From NCBI GenBank assembly GCA_034521755.1, contig JAXHMB010000004.1:620001-684000 (forward strand): 64,000 nt of DNA. The letters are read 5' to 3'. The notes under the pieces were generated by a model. It was given only the letters and a program-made list of their open reading frames with translations, made no database searches and was not told the origin of the DNA. The DNA comes from JAXHMB01 sp034521755. Its GTDB lineage: Bacteria > Bacteroidota > Rhodothermia > Balneolales > Balneolaceae. The position numbers and the translations under genes are program-made. Below are positions 18,276 through 26,508 of the stretch, piece by piece. Positions within the stretch are counted from its first letter, which is position 1, and each line of letters begins with the position of its first letter.

Positions 18276-18971
18276 ATGTACTTTGATGACCCTAACGCAG
18301 CAACGTTGTCCCAGATGGATTATCTGGACGTTAAAAATTTGGCTCAAACCGGAGAAGGCACTTTTCTTGAGTTCAAACGTACCATTCCTTCTGCAGAAAA
18401 AATTGCTCGTGAAATAGCAGCATTTGCCAATACCAATGGAGGAACCATTCTTATTGGTGTAGATGATGACAAATCTCTTATTGGTGTAGAGGGTTACAAA
18501 GAAGAAGAGTTTTTACTGAATGAAGCAGCACGCAAACTGTGTAAACCTGCAGTAGATATCAGTATAGAAATTGTACACTTTGGAGAGCGGGATTTGTTGG
18601 TCATTAAGGTACCAGAGTGTGACAAAAAGCCTGTTTTTGTAGAATCAGAGAAAGGTTCTACAGTTTATATTCGAGAGAAAGACCAAAACAAAGTAGCCAG
18701 CATAGAGCGCGTTAAAATTCTGGAACAAATGCATTCCGGAGAAGGAGTTACGTTTGAATATGGCCCCAAAGAACAAAAGCTGTTTCGCTATCTGAATGAA
18801 TATGGTGAAATAACGGTTTCTAAGTTTTCACACATTATTGACAGCAGCCTTAACAGTGCATCCGTGATACTGGTTAATCTGGTTAGCGCGGGGATATTAA
18901 ATTTATTTACTAAGGACAATATTGATTATTTTACGTTTTCACAGAAATGTGAATCTAAAGAAGGAACTTAA
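18276..18971 (+). CDS. AlbA_2/Schlafen-type putative DNA-binding protein
   Basis: 231 residues from ATG 18276 (an in-frame GTG at 18270 would add two). Residues about 20-140 form the AlbA_2 domain: GEGTFLEFKRTIPS, IAAFANTNGGTILIGVDDD, and KGSTVYIREKDQN. The C-terminal part (EQKLFRYLNEYGEITVSKFSHI) looks like a winged-helix unit. Such proteins are thought to act as transcription regulators or nucleic acid binders, and some Schlafen relatives are RNases; neither is shown here. It lies 60 bp after gpsA and 5 bp before the Fe-S carrier gene. Confidence 0.82.
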   Translation: MYFDDPNAATLSQMDYLDVKNLAQTGEGTFLEFKRTIPSAEKIAREIAAFANTNGGTILIGVDDDKSLIGVEGYKEEEFLLNEAARKLCKPAVDISIEIVHFGERDLLVIKVPECDKKPVFVESEKGSTVYIREKDQNKVASIERVKILEQMHSGEGVTFEYGPKEQKLFRYLNEYGEITVSKFSHIIDSSLNSASVILVNLVSAGILNLFTKDNIDYFTFSQKCESKEGT

Positions 18972-18976
18972 ACGTT

Positions 18977-19441
18977 ATGCCGGCAGAACATGAAGAAAAT
19001 TTAGATAGCGTCATCTCAGATTTAGTAGATAGTGATGATGAGGATACAAACGGCAAGTCTGCCCAGGCTTCTCCTTTCGAGGGAATTGATGTTCCTGAAT
19101 CACCGGCTTCCGGAAAAACTGTAGCTCTTACATCACGTGCAGCTAAGCAGGTGCAAAAAATTATTGCGGAAGAAGATATTGAGAGTGGCTTATATCTTCG
19201 AGTAGCAGTTGAAGGCGGCGGCTGTTCCGGATTGAGTTATAAGCTCGGTTTAGATTATAAAAAGGATGAAGATAAGCTTATCGAAAGTCAGGGTATAGAA
19301 ATTATTGTTGATCCCCGTCACATGATGTATCTCGAAGGTATTGAAATTGATTATCCGGATGGATTAGATGCGCGAGGCTTCACGTTTGACAACCCCAATG
19401 CCAGCGAGTCTTGCGGCTGTGGTTCGTCTTTTGCTATCTAG
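18977..19441 (+). CDS. A-type iron-sulfur cluster carrier (HesB/IscA/ErpA family)
   Basis: 154 residues. The C-terminal 110 are the HesB domain with the three conserved cysteines: VEGGGCSGLSYKL and the pair in ESCGCGSSF. About 45 extra N-terminal residues are very acidic and Ser-rich (LVDSDDEDTNGKS), an unusual extension, presumably unstructured. It delivers Fe-S clusters to apoproteins; LipA upstream is one such client. It starts 5 bp after the AlbA_2 gene. Confidence 0.92.
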   Translation: MPAEHEENLDSVISDLVDSDDEDTNGKSAQASPFEGIDVPESPASGKTVALTSRAAKQVQKIIAEEDIESGLYLRVAVEGGGCSGLSYKLGLDYKKDEDKLIESQGIEIIVDPRHMMYLEGIEIDYPDGLDARGFTFDNPNASESCGCGSSFAI

Positions 19442-19450
19442 AAACTGACC

Positions 19451-20587
19451 TTACTTTTTTCTTCCGTACTTCTCCAAAATCTTTAGCACAGAATCTATGG
19501 GCATTTCTTTTATGATGTGCCCATCGCGTCCTACCATTGTTTCAGCATGGAAAAGCGAATTTATGATAGCTTCTTCGGTTGCTTCATTCACAGCCATAAA
19601 AAGAGGAGACATTTCATTATTACGTAACACGTTTTGTGTTTTAAGCTTGCTTTCAGATCGGTAAGGAACACGGACAGATTCATCTGTTGAAAATGCGATT
19701 ACATAATCGCCGCTTCCGTTGGAGGCAATTCCACCCGTTTTTGCCAAGCCCAAAATTGCACGTTTAGCCAGCCGGTCCAGATTGCGGGAATCCAGCGGGG
19801 CATCCGTTGCAACGATAATCATACAGGAACCATCCGGAGATTCATTCAGCTCATCATTCAGATAATATTTCCCAAGCTCTTTGCCAACAGGCACTCCTGC
19901 AATTTGAAGCACTCCGCCAAAGTTGCTTTGTACCAGCACACCAACGGTGTAACCGCCTAGGTTTTTTGGAAGCTTACGGGATGAAGTGCCAATTCCACCT
20001 TTGAATCCAAAAGCGGTAGTACCGGTTCCAGCTCCTACATTGCCCTGTGTAACAGGCCCTGGCTGCGCACTTTCAATTGCTTTGAGCACATGTTTTTTTG
20101 TGATATGCCGGCCACGGATATCATTCAGATATCCATCATTGGTTTCTCCAACTACGGGATTAACTGATCTGACGCTGCCATTTTTTTTCAGGTTAAGGGT
20201 ATAGTCAATGAGTGCATCTGCGGCTGTAGGTACACTTAATGTATTGGTGAGAATGATGGGAGTTTCGATGTTCCCTAACTCTTTTATTTGTGTTGAGCCG
20301 GCCAGTTTGCCAAATCCATTGGCCACATAAACTGCAGCAGGTACTTTCTGTTGAAAAATGTTTCCACCATGTGGAAGAACAGCTGTTACGCCCGTTCGTA
20401 TCGATTCCCCTTCGATTATTGTTTGATGTCCGACCCGAACGCCTTTTACATCGGTAATGGTATTTAGCGGTCCGGTTTCGAGCACCCCAACTTCAATGCC
20501 ATATTCTCTAAGGTTTCGATCTTGGGCAGAAACACTGGCTGCCAATAGAAGAATAATTAATAAAAATGCTGATGCTCTAATATTCAT
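19451..20587 (-). CDS. P1 family peptidase (DmpA-like), exported
   Basis: 378 residues with an N-terminal signal peptide (ASAFLLIILLLAASVSAQ). DmpA-type features: GVRVGHQTI near the start, and FGFKGGIGTSSR with the Gly-Thr-Ser cleavage site where self-processing creates the nucleophile at the new N-terminus of the beta chain. Homologues are aminopeptidases or amidases on D- or beta-amino-acid peptides. It is convergent with the Fe-S carrier gene, and its start lies 28 bp after the end of hslO on the same strand, so co-transcription with hslO is possible. Confidence 0.9.
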   Translation of the reverse strand: MNIRASAFLLIILLLAASVSAQDRNLREYGIEVGVLETGPLNTITDVKGVRVGHQTIIEGESIRTGVTAVLPHGGNIFQQKVPAAVYVANGFGKLAGSTQIKELGNIETPIILTNTLSVPTAADALIDYTLNLKKNGSVRSVNPVVGETNDGYLNDIRGRHITKKHVLKAIESAQPGPVTQGNVGAGTGTTAFGFKGGIGTSSRKLPKNLGGYTVGVLVQSNFGGVLQIAGVPVGKELGKYYLNDELNESPDGSCMIIVATDAPLDSRNLDRLAKRAILGLAKTGGIASNGSGDYVIAFSTDESVRVPYRSESKLKTQNVLRNNEMSPLFMAVNEATEEAIINSLFHAETMVGRDGHIIKEMPIDSVLKILEKYGRKK

Positions 20588-20615
20588 ATACAGGGATTAA
20601 ATGATGCGTACCAAG

Positions 20616-21521
20616 CTAATTCATCTTGGCCTTGGTATTCATAAGAATTTCCTCAATTTCTTGTTTTGAGACATGATATTTTTCATTGCAGAAATGACAA
20701 ACCAATTCCTGACCTTCATCACTAATTTCCTTAAGGTCTTTCGGGCCCAGCATAGCTAATGCATCCACAAAGCGCTTACGAGTACAGCGGCAGAAGAAAT
20801 CAACCGGCTGACGATCTAGTTCTTTAACTTCAATTGGAGCCAATGCTTCTTTCATGATGTCATCAATATACTTGTCTTGAAGAAACAGCTCATGAATTGG
20901 GCCAAAAGATTTCATCTTTTCCTGTAGTTTATCAATAGCACCTTCAGGCGCATCGGGCATGCGTTGGATAAGCAGTCCCCCGGCTTCGGTTATGTTACCT
21001 TGATCATCAAAACCTATATCCATTAGAATTGCGGAGGGTATTTGCTCGGACTGAACCATATAATAAGCAAGATCATCAGTGATATTTCCTTCAATGAGCT
21101 CAATAGTACTGCGGCGCGGCTCGGCTTCATTGTATAAGGTTTTGGAAAAGGTTAAGAGGCCAAGGCCAAGCCCATCTCCTAAGGTTACATCACTACGGGA
21201 ATAGTCCAGCTCAACCTGTGGATTCTGAACATAACCCCGAATTTCACCTACGCGACTGGCTTCAGCTACTACCAAGCCAACCGGGCCTTCTCCTTCAAAT
21301 CGGAGCTGTACTCTTTCTTCACCTTTAAGCTCGGAAGCCATAAGGATAGTACCCGTTAAAGCACGCCCTAATAATACGGTATTCAGCAATGAAAGCTCAT
21401 GCTTTTCTCTGGCTGTTTTTACAACATCCGTTGTTTTTACTACAGAAATTTTGAAATGCTTATCGGCAGAAATGCCTTTGATTAAACGATCTTTATGTTC
21501 GAAATCTTTTCTGGTAATCAT
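20616..21521 (-). CDS. hslO: Hsp33 family redox-regulated chaperone
   Basis: 301 residues. The C-terminal zinc redox switch is complete: CRC in FFCRCTRKRF and CHFC in LVCHFCNEKYHVS. The N-terminal substrate-binding domain has LRFEGEGPVGLVVAEAS and DGLGLGLLTFSKTLY. Under oxidative stress the cysteines form disulfides and the holdase is activated. A terminator for the upstream leucine dehydrogenase-like gene lies just before the gene, so hslO has its own promoter. Confidence 0.95.
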   Translation of the reverse strand: MITRKDFEHKDRLIKGISADKHFKISVVKTTDVVKTAREKHELSLLNTVLLGRALTGTILMASELKGEERVQLRFEGEGPVGLVVAEASRVGEIRGYVQNPQVELDYSRSDVTLGDGLGLGLLTFSKTLYNEAEPRRSTIELIEGNITDDLAYYMVQSEQIPSAILMDIGFDDQGNITEAGGLLIQRMPDAPEGAIDKLQEKMKSFGPIHELFLQDKYIDDIMKEALAPIEVKELDRQPVDFFCRCTRKRFVDALAMLGPKDLKEISDEGQELVCHFCNEKYHVSKQEIEEILMNTKAKMN

Positions 21522-21565
21522 GAAAATATCGGGTAGAATTATCTTTAACTTACCGATTTGTTAAC

Positions 21566-21596
21566 AAAAAAGGCGGCTCAATCATTTTGAGCCGCC
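21566..21596 (-). terminator. rho-independent terminator of the Glu/Leu/Phe/Val dehydrogenase gene
   Basis: On the minus strand a perfect 10-bp stem (GGCGGCTCAA, 5-base loop, TTGAGCCGCC) is followed by six T residues. It lies 28 bp past the stop of the dehydrogenase gene and ahead of hslO. Confidence 0.9.
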
Positions 21597-21623
21597 ATAT
21601 ATTTCGTGAGTTATTTTAATATG

Positions 21624-22799
21624 TTACCCTTGGTCCTTAGCTCGGTACATGTTGCCTATATGTCCGGAGAATTGGCTGCGAGAAGTATAAATTCGGTGAA
21701 TATTACCGACATTTTCAATTCGTTTTTCAGCCAAAATATTTGAAGCAATATAAGTGGGTGTGTTATTTTCTTCTGAGTAGTTCAGAATATCAAGGATAGT
21801 TTGATAAATACGTGAAGCCTTATCGTGAGAACGTTCCTCGTTATATCCTTCCAGCTCGCTGGCCACATTAATAAGGCCGCCGGCATTAATCACGTAATCG
21901 GGGGCATAGATAATGTTGTTATCTAATAGCATTTGTCCGTGTTTCTCTTCATTGTCAAGCACATTATTAGCTCCTCCGGCAATAATGTCACACTTAAAAT
22001 GATCTATAGTATCATCATTTACCACACCTCCGAGGGCGCAGGGACTGAAGATATCTACATCAAGCCCGTAAATGCTGTCCGGGTCAACGACTGTTGCTCC
22101 TGTTTCTTTTGCAAGTTTATTGGCTTTATCTTCATAAATATCACAAATGAAAAGTTCGGCACCTTCGTCAGCTAGAAACTTAACTAGATGAGAGCTTACA
22201 TGGCCGGCACCCTGTACGGCAATCTTTTTACCTTCAACAGAATCATTGTCATATGCTTTTTTACAGCAAGCTTTAATACCCATGTATGTCCCAAAGGCAG
22301 TAACCGGCGAAGGGTCGCCACTTCCGCCTAAAGATTTTGGAATACCTGTTACATACTTGGTTTCAGAATGTACCCATTCCATATCTTGTACGTCAATACC
22401 CACATCTTCAGCGGTGATGTATCGACCGCCCAAACTGTCAACAAAGCGACCAAAAGCACGGAACATTTCTTCCGTTTTATCAGTACGCGGATCGCCAATG
22501 ATAACTGCCTTTCCACCACCGAGGTTAAGCCCGGATATTGCTGCTTTGTAGGTCATGCCTCTGGAAAGTCTCAATACGTCGCGAATGGCTTCCTGCTCAT
22601 TTTTATAGGGCCACATACGGGTACCGCCCAAAGCCGGACCCAATGTTGTGTTATGGATAGCAATGATGGCTTTGAGCCCTACGCTTGGTTCAGAACAAAC
22701 CACAATTTGTTCATGCCCATAAGATTCCAGCTGGCTGAACATCGGGAAATCCTCGTCAATTTCAATAGAGGATGACTTTGTAACAGTAGTAGAAGACAT
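21624..22799 (-). CDS. Glu/Leu/Phe/Val dehydrogenase, leucine-dehydrogenase-like
   Basis: 391 residues. ALGGTRMWPY and GMTYKAAISGLNLGGGKAVIIGDP hold the two active-site lysines of the family, TAEDVGIDVQDM the catalytic Asp, and VQGAGHVSSHLVKFL the NAD Rossmann motif. Length and the TRMW start motif fit leucine/valine dehydrogenases better than glutamate dehydrogenases. It would deaminate branched-chain amino acids reversibly. Monocistronic: its own terminator follows, and a 371-bp gap precedes it, shared with the divergent recJ. Confidence 0.92.
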   Translation of the reverse strand: MSSTTVTKSSSIEIDEDFPMFSQLESYGHEQIVVCSEPSVGLKAIIAIHNTTLGPALGGTRMWPYKNEQEAIRDVLRLSRGMTYKAAISGLNLGGGKAVIIGDPRTDKTEEMFRAFGRFVDSLGGRYITAEDVGIDVQDMEWVHSETKYVTGIPKSLGGSGDPSPVTAFGTYMGIKACCKKAYDNDSVEGKKIAVQGAGHVSSHLVKFLADEGAELFICDIYEDKANKLAKETGATVVDPDSIYGLDVDIFSPCALGGVVNDDTIDHFKCDIIAGGANNVLDNEEKHGQMLLDNNIIYAPDYVINAGGLINVASELEGYNEERSHDKASRIYQTILDILNYSEENNTPTYIASNILAEKRIENVGNIHRIYTSRSQFSGHIGNMYRAKDQG

Positions 22800-23170
22800 A
22801 AGTAAAAAAGTTAAATCGTTAAAGCTGTAGTTCTATATGCTGGCTAAAGCCTGCCGGAATATAAGGCTGTGATGAATATAATATGAATCCGGATGTTCTC
22901 TCAGCCAGATAAAATTGCCCTTTAAAATTAGATCACAAAAAGAGCATAGCCCGAATAAAGTAAGGAAAATCATAGAATTTTGGTAGTAAAAAGACTTTTA
23001 AAAATTTGGTCTTATAGTGCATATTCGCAAAAAGAAATTCCATATGATGAATTTTTCTCACTAAATTGTATTTTTTAATACATTAATTAATCATCAAGAA
23101 AAAATTATGGATTTCGGTATGACAGCCGCGACTCCCTTTATGACAAGAAAAAGAAAAAAAACAATTAATT
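22800..23170. other. intergenic region between divergent genes
   Basis: 371 bp between the leucine dehydrogenase-like gene and recJ. AT-rich, without a convincing reading frame, RNA or hairpin. It must hold both promoters; the stretch around 23060-23100 (TTTTTTAATACATTAATTAA) is the most AT-rich part. Nothing else recognised. Confidence 0.6.
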
Positions 23171-24889
23171 ATGTCTTTTCGATGGACTTACGCAAAGCCG
23201 GACAAAGAGGAGACTATACCTATCATCAAAGAGGAACTGGGCATACCCAAAAAGATTGCCTATCTGCTTTCTCTGAGGGGTATAGAATCTTATGAGCAAG
23301 CAAAAACATTTTTCAGACCCAATTTATCACTGATCCATGATCCTTTTTTAATGAAGGATATGGATAAAGCTACTGCACGGCTGGCCAAGGCTATCCGAAG
23401 TGGTGAAAAGATCTTGGTATATGGCGATTACGATGTTGATGGCACTACGGCAACATCCATCATGTATATTTTTCTGAAAGACTTTGGCGTTGATGTAGAT
23501 TTTTATATTCCCCACCGTTTTAAAGAAGGCTATGGCATCAATCCCGAGGGCATAGACTACGCCGAAAAAATTGGAGCGGGGCTTATCATTTCTGTTGATT
23601 GCGGTATTACAGCCGTTCAAGAAACAGAAGTGGCTCGTAAAAAGGGTATAGACCTGATTATTTGCGACCATCACAATGTCAGTGATGAAATTCCCAATGC
23701 GATAGCTGTTCTCGATCCAAAGCGTGAAGATTGTACCTATCCTTTTGATGGCTTATCCGGTGCCGGTGTAGGCTTTAAGCTGGTTCAGGGCACCTTGCAA
23801 AAGCTTGGGCTGGGCGAACAGGTAGCCTATAAGTTTTTAGACCTGGTGGCCATTTCTATAGCTTCAGATATTGTTCCGATTGTGGATGAAAACAGAGTTC
23901 TGATGAGAGAAGGGCTCAAGCTTATCAACAGTGAGCCGCGGATCGGCGTAAAAGCTTTGCTCGACCTTATCAATATTGATGTAGGCACTGTTACCACTTC
24001 TTCAATTGTATTTTCTGTTGGCCCGCGTATTAATGCTGCCGGGCGTATGGGTGATGCTTCCAAGGCTGTAAAACTGCTTATTTCGGAGACACCTGATGAA
24101 GCCCGTGCTTCTGCACACGAGCTTGAATCCATAAATATTAAGCGGCGCGAAAAAGATTCCAAGACTATGGAAGAGGCGCAGCACATGGTTGATGAAGATT
24201 ATAACCTCGATAAAATATCGACCATGGTATTACACAGCCCAAACTGGCACCTTGGGGTGATTGGCATTGTAGCCTCCCGACTGGTAGATGCTTATCACCG
24301 TCCGGCTATCATGCTTAGTACCGTTGATGGAAAAGTAAAAGGTTCGGCCCGCAGTATACAGGGATTTAATATTTACGAGGCCCTCAAAGAATGCGAGGAT
24401 TTGCTGGAGCAGTTTGGCGGACATGAGTTTGCCGCAGGGTTGACTATAAAAAAGGAAAATCTTTCAGCATTTCGCAAGCGCATCAATAAAATTGCAGCGG
24501 GGGATCTTTCGGACCAGGACTTTGAACCCGAACTGCGCATTGACTGTAATCTTGATTTAAGTGATGTGGATATGCGATTTTGGAAATTGCTTAGTCAGTT
24601 TGAACCCTTTGGCCCGGGTAATCTGCGTCCCAATTTTGTAAGCAGGGGTGTGCGAGTAGTAGGTGTGCCAACCATTGTTGGTTCCGGACACTTAAAAATG
24701 AAAGTGGCCCAAAACGGTTCCGGTTCTTTTGATGTAATTGGTTTCAATATGCACGAGTATTTGCCCATCATTCGCAATTCGGAAGATAAAGGGCTGGATA
24801 TTGCCTATTCGCTGGAAGAAAATTATTGGAATGGGCGGCGGACATTGCAGATTCGACTTCGGGATATTCATCTTCGGGGAGAGGATTGA
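23171..24889 (+). CDS. recJ: single-stranded-DNA-specific exonuclease RecJ
   Basis: 572 residues. The DHH phosphoesterase motifs appear in order: VYGDYDVDGTTATSIM, SVDCGITAVQE, IICDHHNVSDEIP, DPKRED. Then comes the core GPRINAAGRMGDASKAV, the DHHA1 motif ARSIQGFNIYEALKE with GGHEFAAGLT, and a C-terminal OB domain. It degrades single-stranded DNA 5' to 3' in recombination and mismatch repair. ATG at 23171. Transcribed alone. Confidence 0.96.
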   Translation: MSFRWTYAKPDKEETIPIIKEELGIPKKIAYLLSLRGIESYEQAKTFFRPNLSLIHDPFLMKDMDKATARLAKAIRSGEKILVYGDYDVDGTTATSIMYIFLKDFGVDVDFYIPHRFKEGYGINPEGIDYAEKIGAGLIISVDCGITAVQETEVARKKGIDLIICDHHNVSDEIPNAIAVLDPKREDCTYPFDGLSGAGVGFKLVQGTLQKLGLGEQVAYKFLDLVAISIASDIVPIVDENRVLMREGLKLINSEPRIGVKALLDLINIDVGTVTTSSIVFSVGPRINAAGRMGDASKAVKLLISETPDEARASAHELESINIKRREKDSKTMEEAQHMVDEDYNLDKISTMVLHSPNWHLGVIGIVASRLVDAYHRPAIMLSTVDGKVKGSARSIQGFNIYEALKECEDLLEQFGGHEFAAGLTIKKENLSAFRKRINKIAAGDLSDQDFEPELRIDCNLDLSDVDMRFWKLLSQFEPFGPGNLRPNFVSRGVRVVGVPTIVGSGHLKMKVAQNGSGSFDVIGFNMHEYLPIIRNSEDKGLDIAYSLEENYWNGRRTLQIRLRDIHLRGED

Positions 24890-25450
24890 TGCTTTTCTTT
24901 TTACAAAAATCATTTGAGCGAAATGCAATGGAGTCGAGAACTTCTTCGTGGTAAAAACTTTAGAACATTTTACAGTTGTTTTATCTAAAGGGTATTGTTC
25001 CTTTTGTCTTGATCCGCCAGTAGTAGGACACGGTACAAAAGGCACGTAAAAAGTCAAGGCTGAGCATTCTTTAAGCGCTCCGAGCTGCAAGCGGAAGTAT
25101 TTCGATGGTCATCTGTCTATTGTGCTTGTTCGCAGTAGTCACCTGTGCGAAATACTTCTGATCGCTTTTGCACTCCGCAAAGAATCCAAGGCCGGGATTT
25201 AATCTCCCCTTGAGGGGAGTATCCCGACTGCTGTCGGGAGGATGGGTGTCAGAATTTTTCTAGTAATAATTTCTTCTTGTTCTGCAACAGATCAACGGAA
25301 AGAGAAGAAAGAAGCCCCTTTGGTGAGTCAACAAAAAAAGGTTTTAATTTTTTGACAATCTATTTGACCTGAACCGAAATCTAAGAAAAATACAAAAGCA
25401 TACTTTTTATAAAGTCGAAAAGCTTTTATATTTGGCAACTCTTAAAGCAA
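24890..25450. repeat. non-coding region with degenerate ~200-nt repeat (copy A) and REP hairpins
   Basis: No gene between recJ and tRNA-Phe. Bases about 24995-25196 match, by eye, the reverse complement of 48239-48424 (shared blocks such as AAGGCTGAG-like core, GCGGAAGTATTTCGATGGTC, GAAATACTTCTG, AAGGCCGG). Then come two perfect hairpins: CTCCCC-TTGA-GGGGAG at 25204-25219 and CCCGAC-TGCT-GTCGGG at 25223-25238. These look like REP-type palindromes typical of the lineage. Confidence 0.6.
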
Positions 25451-25523
25451 GGGACTGTAGCTCAGTCGGTAGAGCACGCGACTGAAAATCGCGGTGTCGG
25501 CGGTTCGATTCCGCCCGGTCCCA
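25451..25523 (+). tRNA. tRNA-Phe (anticodon GAA)
   Basis: The cloverleaf is complete: acceptor GGGACTG pairs with CGGTCCC, D-arm GCTC/GAGC, anticodon stem CGCGA/TCGCG around loop CTGAAAA (GAA at 25484-25486), T-arm GGCGG-TTCGATT-CCGCC, discriminator A. CCA is not encoded. A terminator hairpin follows. Its last 33 bases plus CGC recur at 27635-27670, marking an insertion point. Confidence 0.97.
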
Positions 25524-25526
25524 CGC
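25491..25526 (+). repeat. left 36-bp direct repeat (tRNA-Phe 3' end), att-like
   Basis: The 36 bases are identical to 27635-27670. They cover the variable loop, T-arm and acceptor 3' strand of tRNA-Phe. Homology continues, with changes, through the terminator hairpin. This is the classic geometry of attL/attR at a tRNA gene. Confidence 0.8.
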
Positions 25527-25527
25527 G

Positions 25528-25569
25528 AAGCCCTGTAGTTTCGATTTTTCGAAATGCAGGGCTTTTTTT
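25528..25569 (+). terminator. rho-independent terminator after tRNA-Phe
   Basis: AAGCCCTG pairs with CAGGGCTT, an inner TTTCGA with TCGAAA, followed by a run of seven T. It starts 4 bp after the tRNA. A variant copy is at 27671-27711. Confidence 0.9.
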
Positions 25570-25800
25570 ATTTGTGGTATTTCTTTTGCACAGCTATCGA
25601 AAAACCTAAGAAAATTGGCAAAAAGTTTAGGTTATCTTGTAAACTTAACCTGAATTTTTTGAGCACCTTACTTCCCTAATACATTTTTACAGATTAATTC
25701 TTAGTCCATATCTATCTTCTCGGCGTTCAAAAGCTTCTTTTCCACCCTCTAATGCTAAAAGGTTTTCCTTTTTGATAGCAGATACAGAACTGGGATTTTA

Positions 25801-25848
25801 GATATATATTAAATAATCACAACATAATGTGATTATTTAATATATATC
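25801..25848. promoter_or_regulatory. 48-bp perfect palindrome containing operator site 1 of the hip operon
   Basis: Two 21-bp arms (25801-25821 and 25828-25848) are exact reverse complements around a 6-base centre. The inner part, 25816-25833, reads ATCACA-ACATAA-TGTGAT and matches two further sites nearer the gene. Likely bound by the HipB-like repressor. It could also fold as a hairpin terminator-like structure but lacks a T run. Confidence 0.65.
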
Positions 25849-25876
25849 CTCGGTGAAAGATAATTATATATCAAAT

Positions 25877-25894
25877 ATCACATTTTAATATGAA
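25877..25894. promoter_or_regulatory. operator-like site 2 of the hip operon
   Basis: ATCACA-TTTTAA-TATGAA, sharing the left half and spacing with site 1. It starts exactly 61 bp after site 1. A TATAAT at 25901-25906 just downstream may be the -10 element. Confidence 0.55.
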
Positions 25895-25937
25895 ATTCAG
25901 TATAATACAGTTAGTCATTTAAAATAATTCATAAAAT

Positions 25938-25955
25938 ATCACATTATAATGTTGG
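25938..25955. promoter_or_regulatory. operator-like site 3, overlapping the hipB start codon
   Basis: ATCACA-TTATAA-TGTTGG, again exactly 61 bp after site 2. The ATG of the antitoxin gene (25949) lies inside it, so bound repressor would cover the start of the gene. Confidence 0.55.
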
Positions 25956-26158
25956 TTGAAGAGATCGGAAAAAAGATAAAAGAGCGGCGAGATACGTTTG
26001 GAATCACGCAGCCCGATCTTGCAGAGATGTCTGATATTAGTGTTAATACTCTGTATAAGATTGAAACGGGTCAAGCAAACCCCACAGTTAAAATCTTGAA
26101 CAAAATTGCGGATATATTGGGTATGGAATTGATATTAACCGTTAAAAAACCTGATTAA
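25949..26158 (+). CDS. HipB-like XRE-family antitoxin/repressor
   Basis: 69 residues, essentially one Cro/C1-type helix-turn-helix: IGKKIKERRDTFGITQPDLAEMSDISVNTLYKIETGQANP. First gene of a three-gene operon resembling hipBST (DNA-binding HipB, small antitoxin HipS, kinase HipT). Three operator-like sites precede it at 61-bp steps, the last overlapping its ATG, fitting autorepression. There is no Shine-Dalgarno sequence. hipS-like starts 5 bp after the stop. Confidence 0.9.
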   Translation: MLVEEIGKKIKERRDTFGITQPDLAEMSDISVNTLYKIETGQANPTVKILNKIADILGMELILTVKKPD

Positions 26159-26163
26159 TAACA

Positions 26164-26508
26164 ATGAGGTCAGCAGAAGTATTACGAAATGGAAAACGGC
26201 TTGGAGTCCTTAAGCAGTTCAATAAAAATTCCTATGAGTTTATTTATGATGATGATTGGTTTGAAAATCCGGATAAACCGCCAGTGAGTCTTACTTTGCC
26301 TAAAACCCAAAAAAGATATACAGCATCAAACCTTTTCCCCTTTTTTTTCAATATGCTTTCGGAAGGGGTGAATCGAAAATTGCAGGCTCGTCAGCTCCAA
26401 GTTGATGAAGAGGATTACTTTGGATTACTATTAGAAATTGCCCAGAATGATACTATAGGAGCAATTACGTTAAGACCAATAGATGATGAGAATAATGAGT
26501 CTTCCTGA
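26164..26508 (+). CDS. HipS-like small antitoxin (HipA N-subdomain 1 homologue)
   Basis: 114 residues. It corresponds to the N-terminal subdomain of HipA, here as a separate protein: VLRNGKRLGVLKQ, YEFIYDDDWF, PVSLTLPKT, LFPFFFNMLSEGVNR, DYFGLLLEIAQNDTIGAI. In known HipBST systems this small protein, not HipB, neutralises the kinase by binding it. Its last 26 bases overlap the kinase gene, so translation is probably coupled. Naming follows architecture; activity is untested. Confidence 0.82.
   Translation: MRSAEVLRNGKRLGVLKQFNKNSYEFIYDDDWFENPDKPPVSLTLPKTQKRYTASNLFPFFFNMLSEGVNRKLQARQLQVDEEDYFGLLLEIAQNDTIGAITLRPIDDENNESS

Noticed and set aside
23107..23295. Frame just upstream of and overlapping recJ
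   Set aside because: Overlaps the recJ start in another frame, low-complexity Lys/Arg and no conserved pattern.
24995..25240. CRISPR array
   Set aside because: The palindromes here are single hairpins of different sequence, not regularly spaced repeats with spacers; no cas gene nearby.
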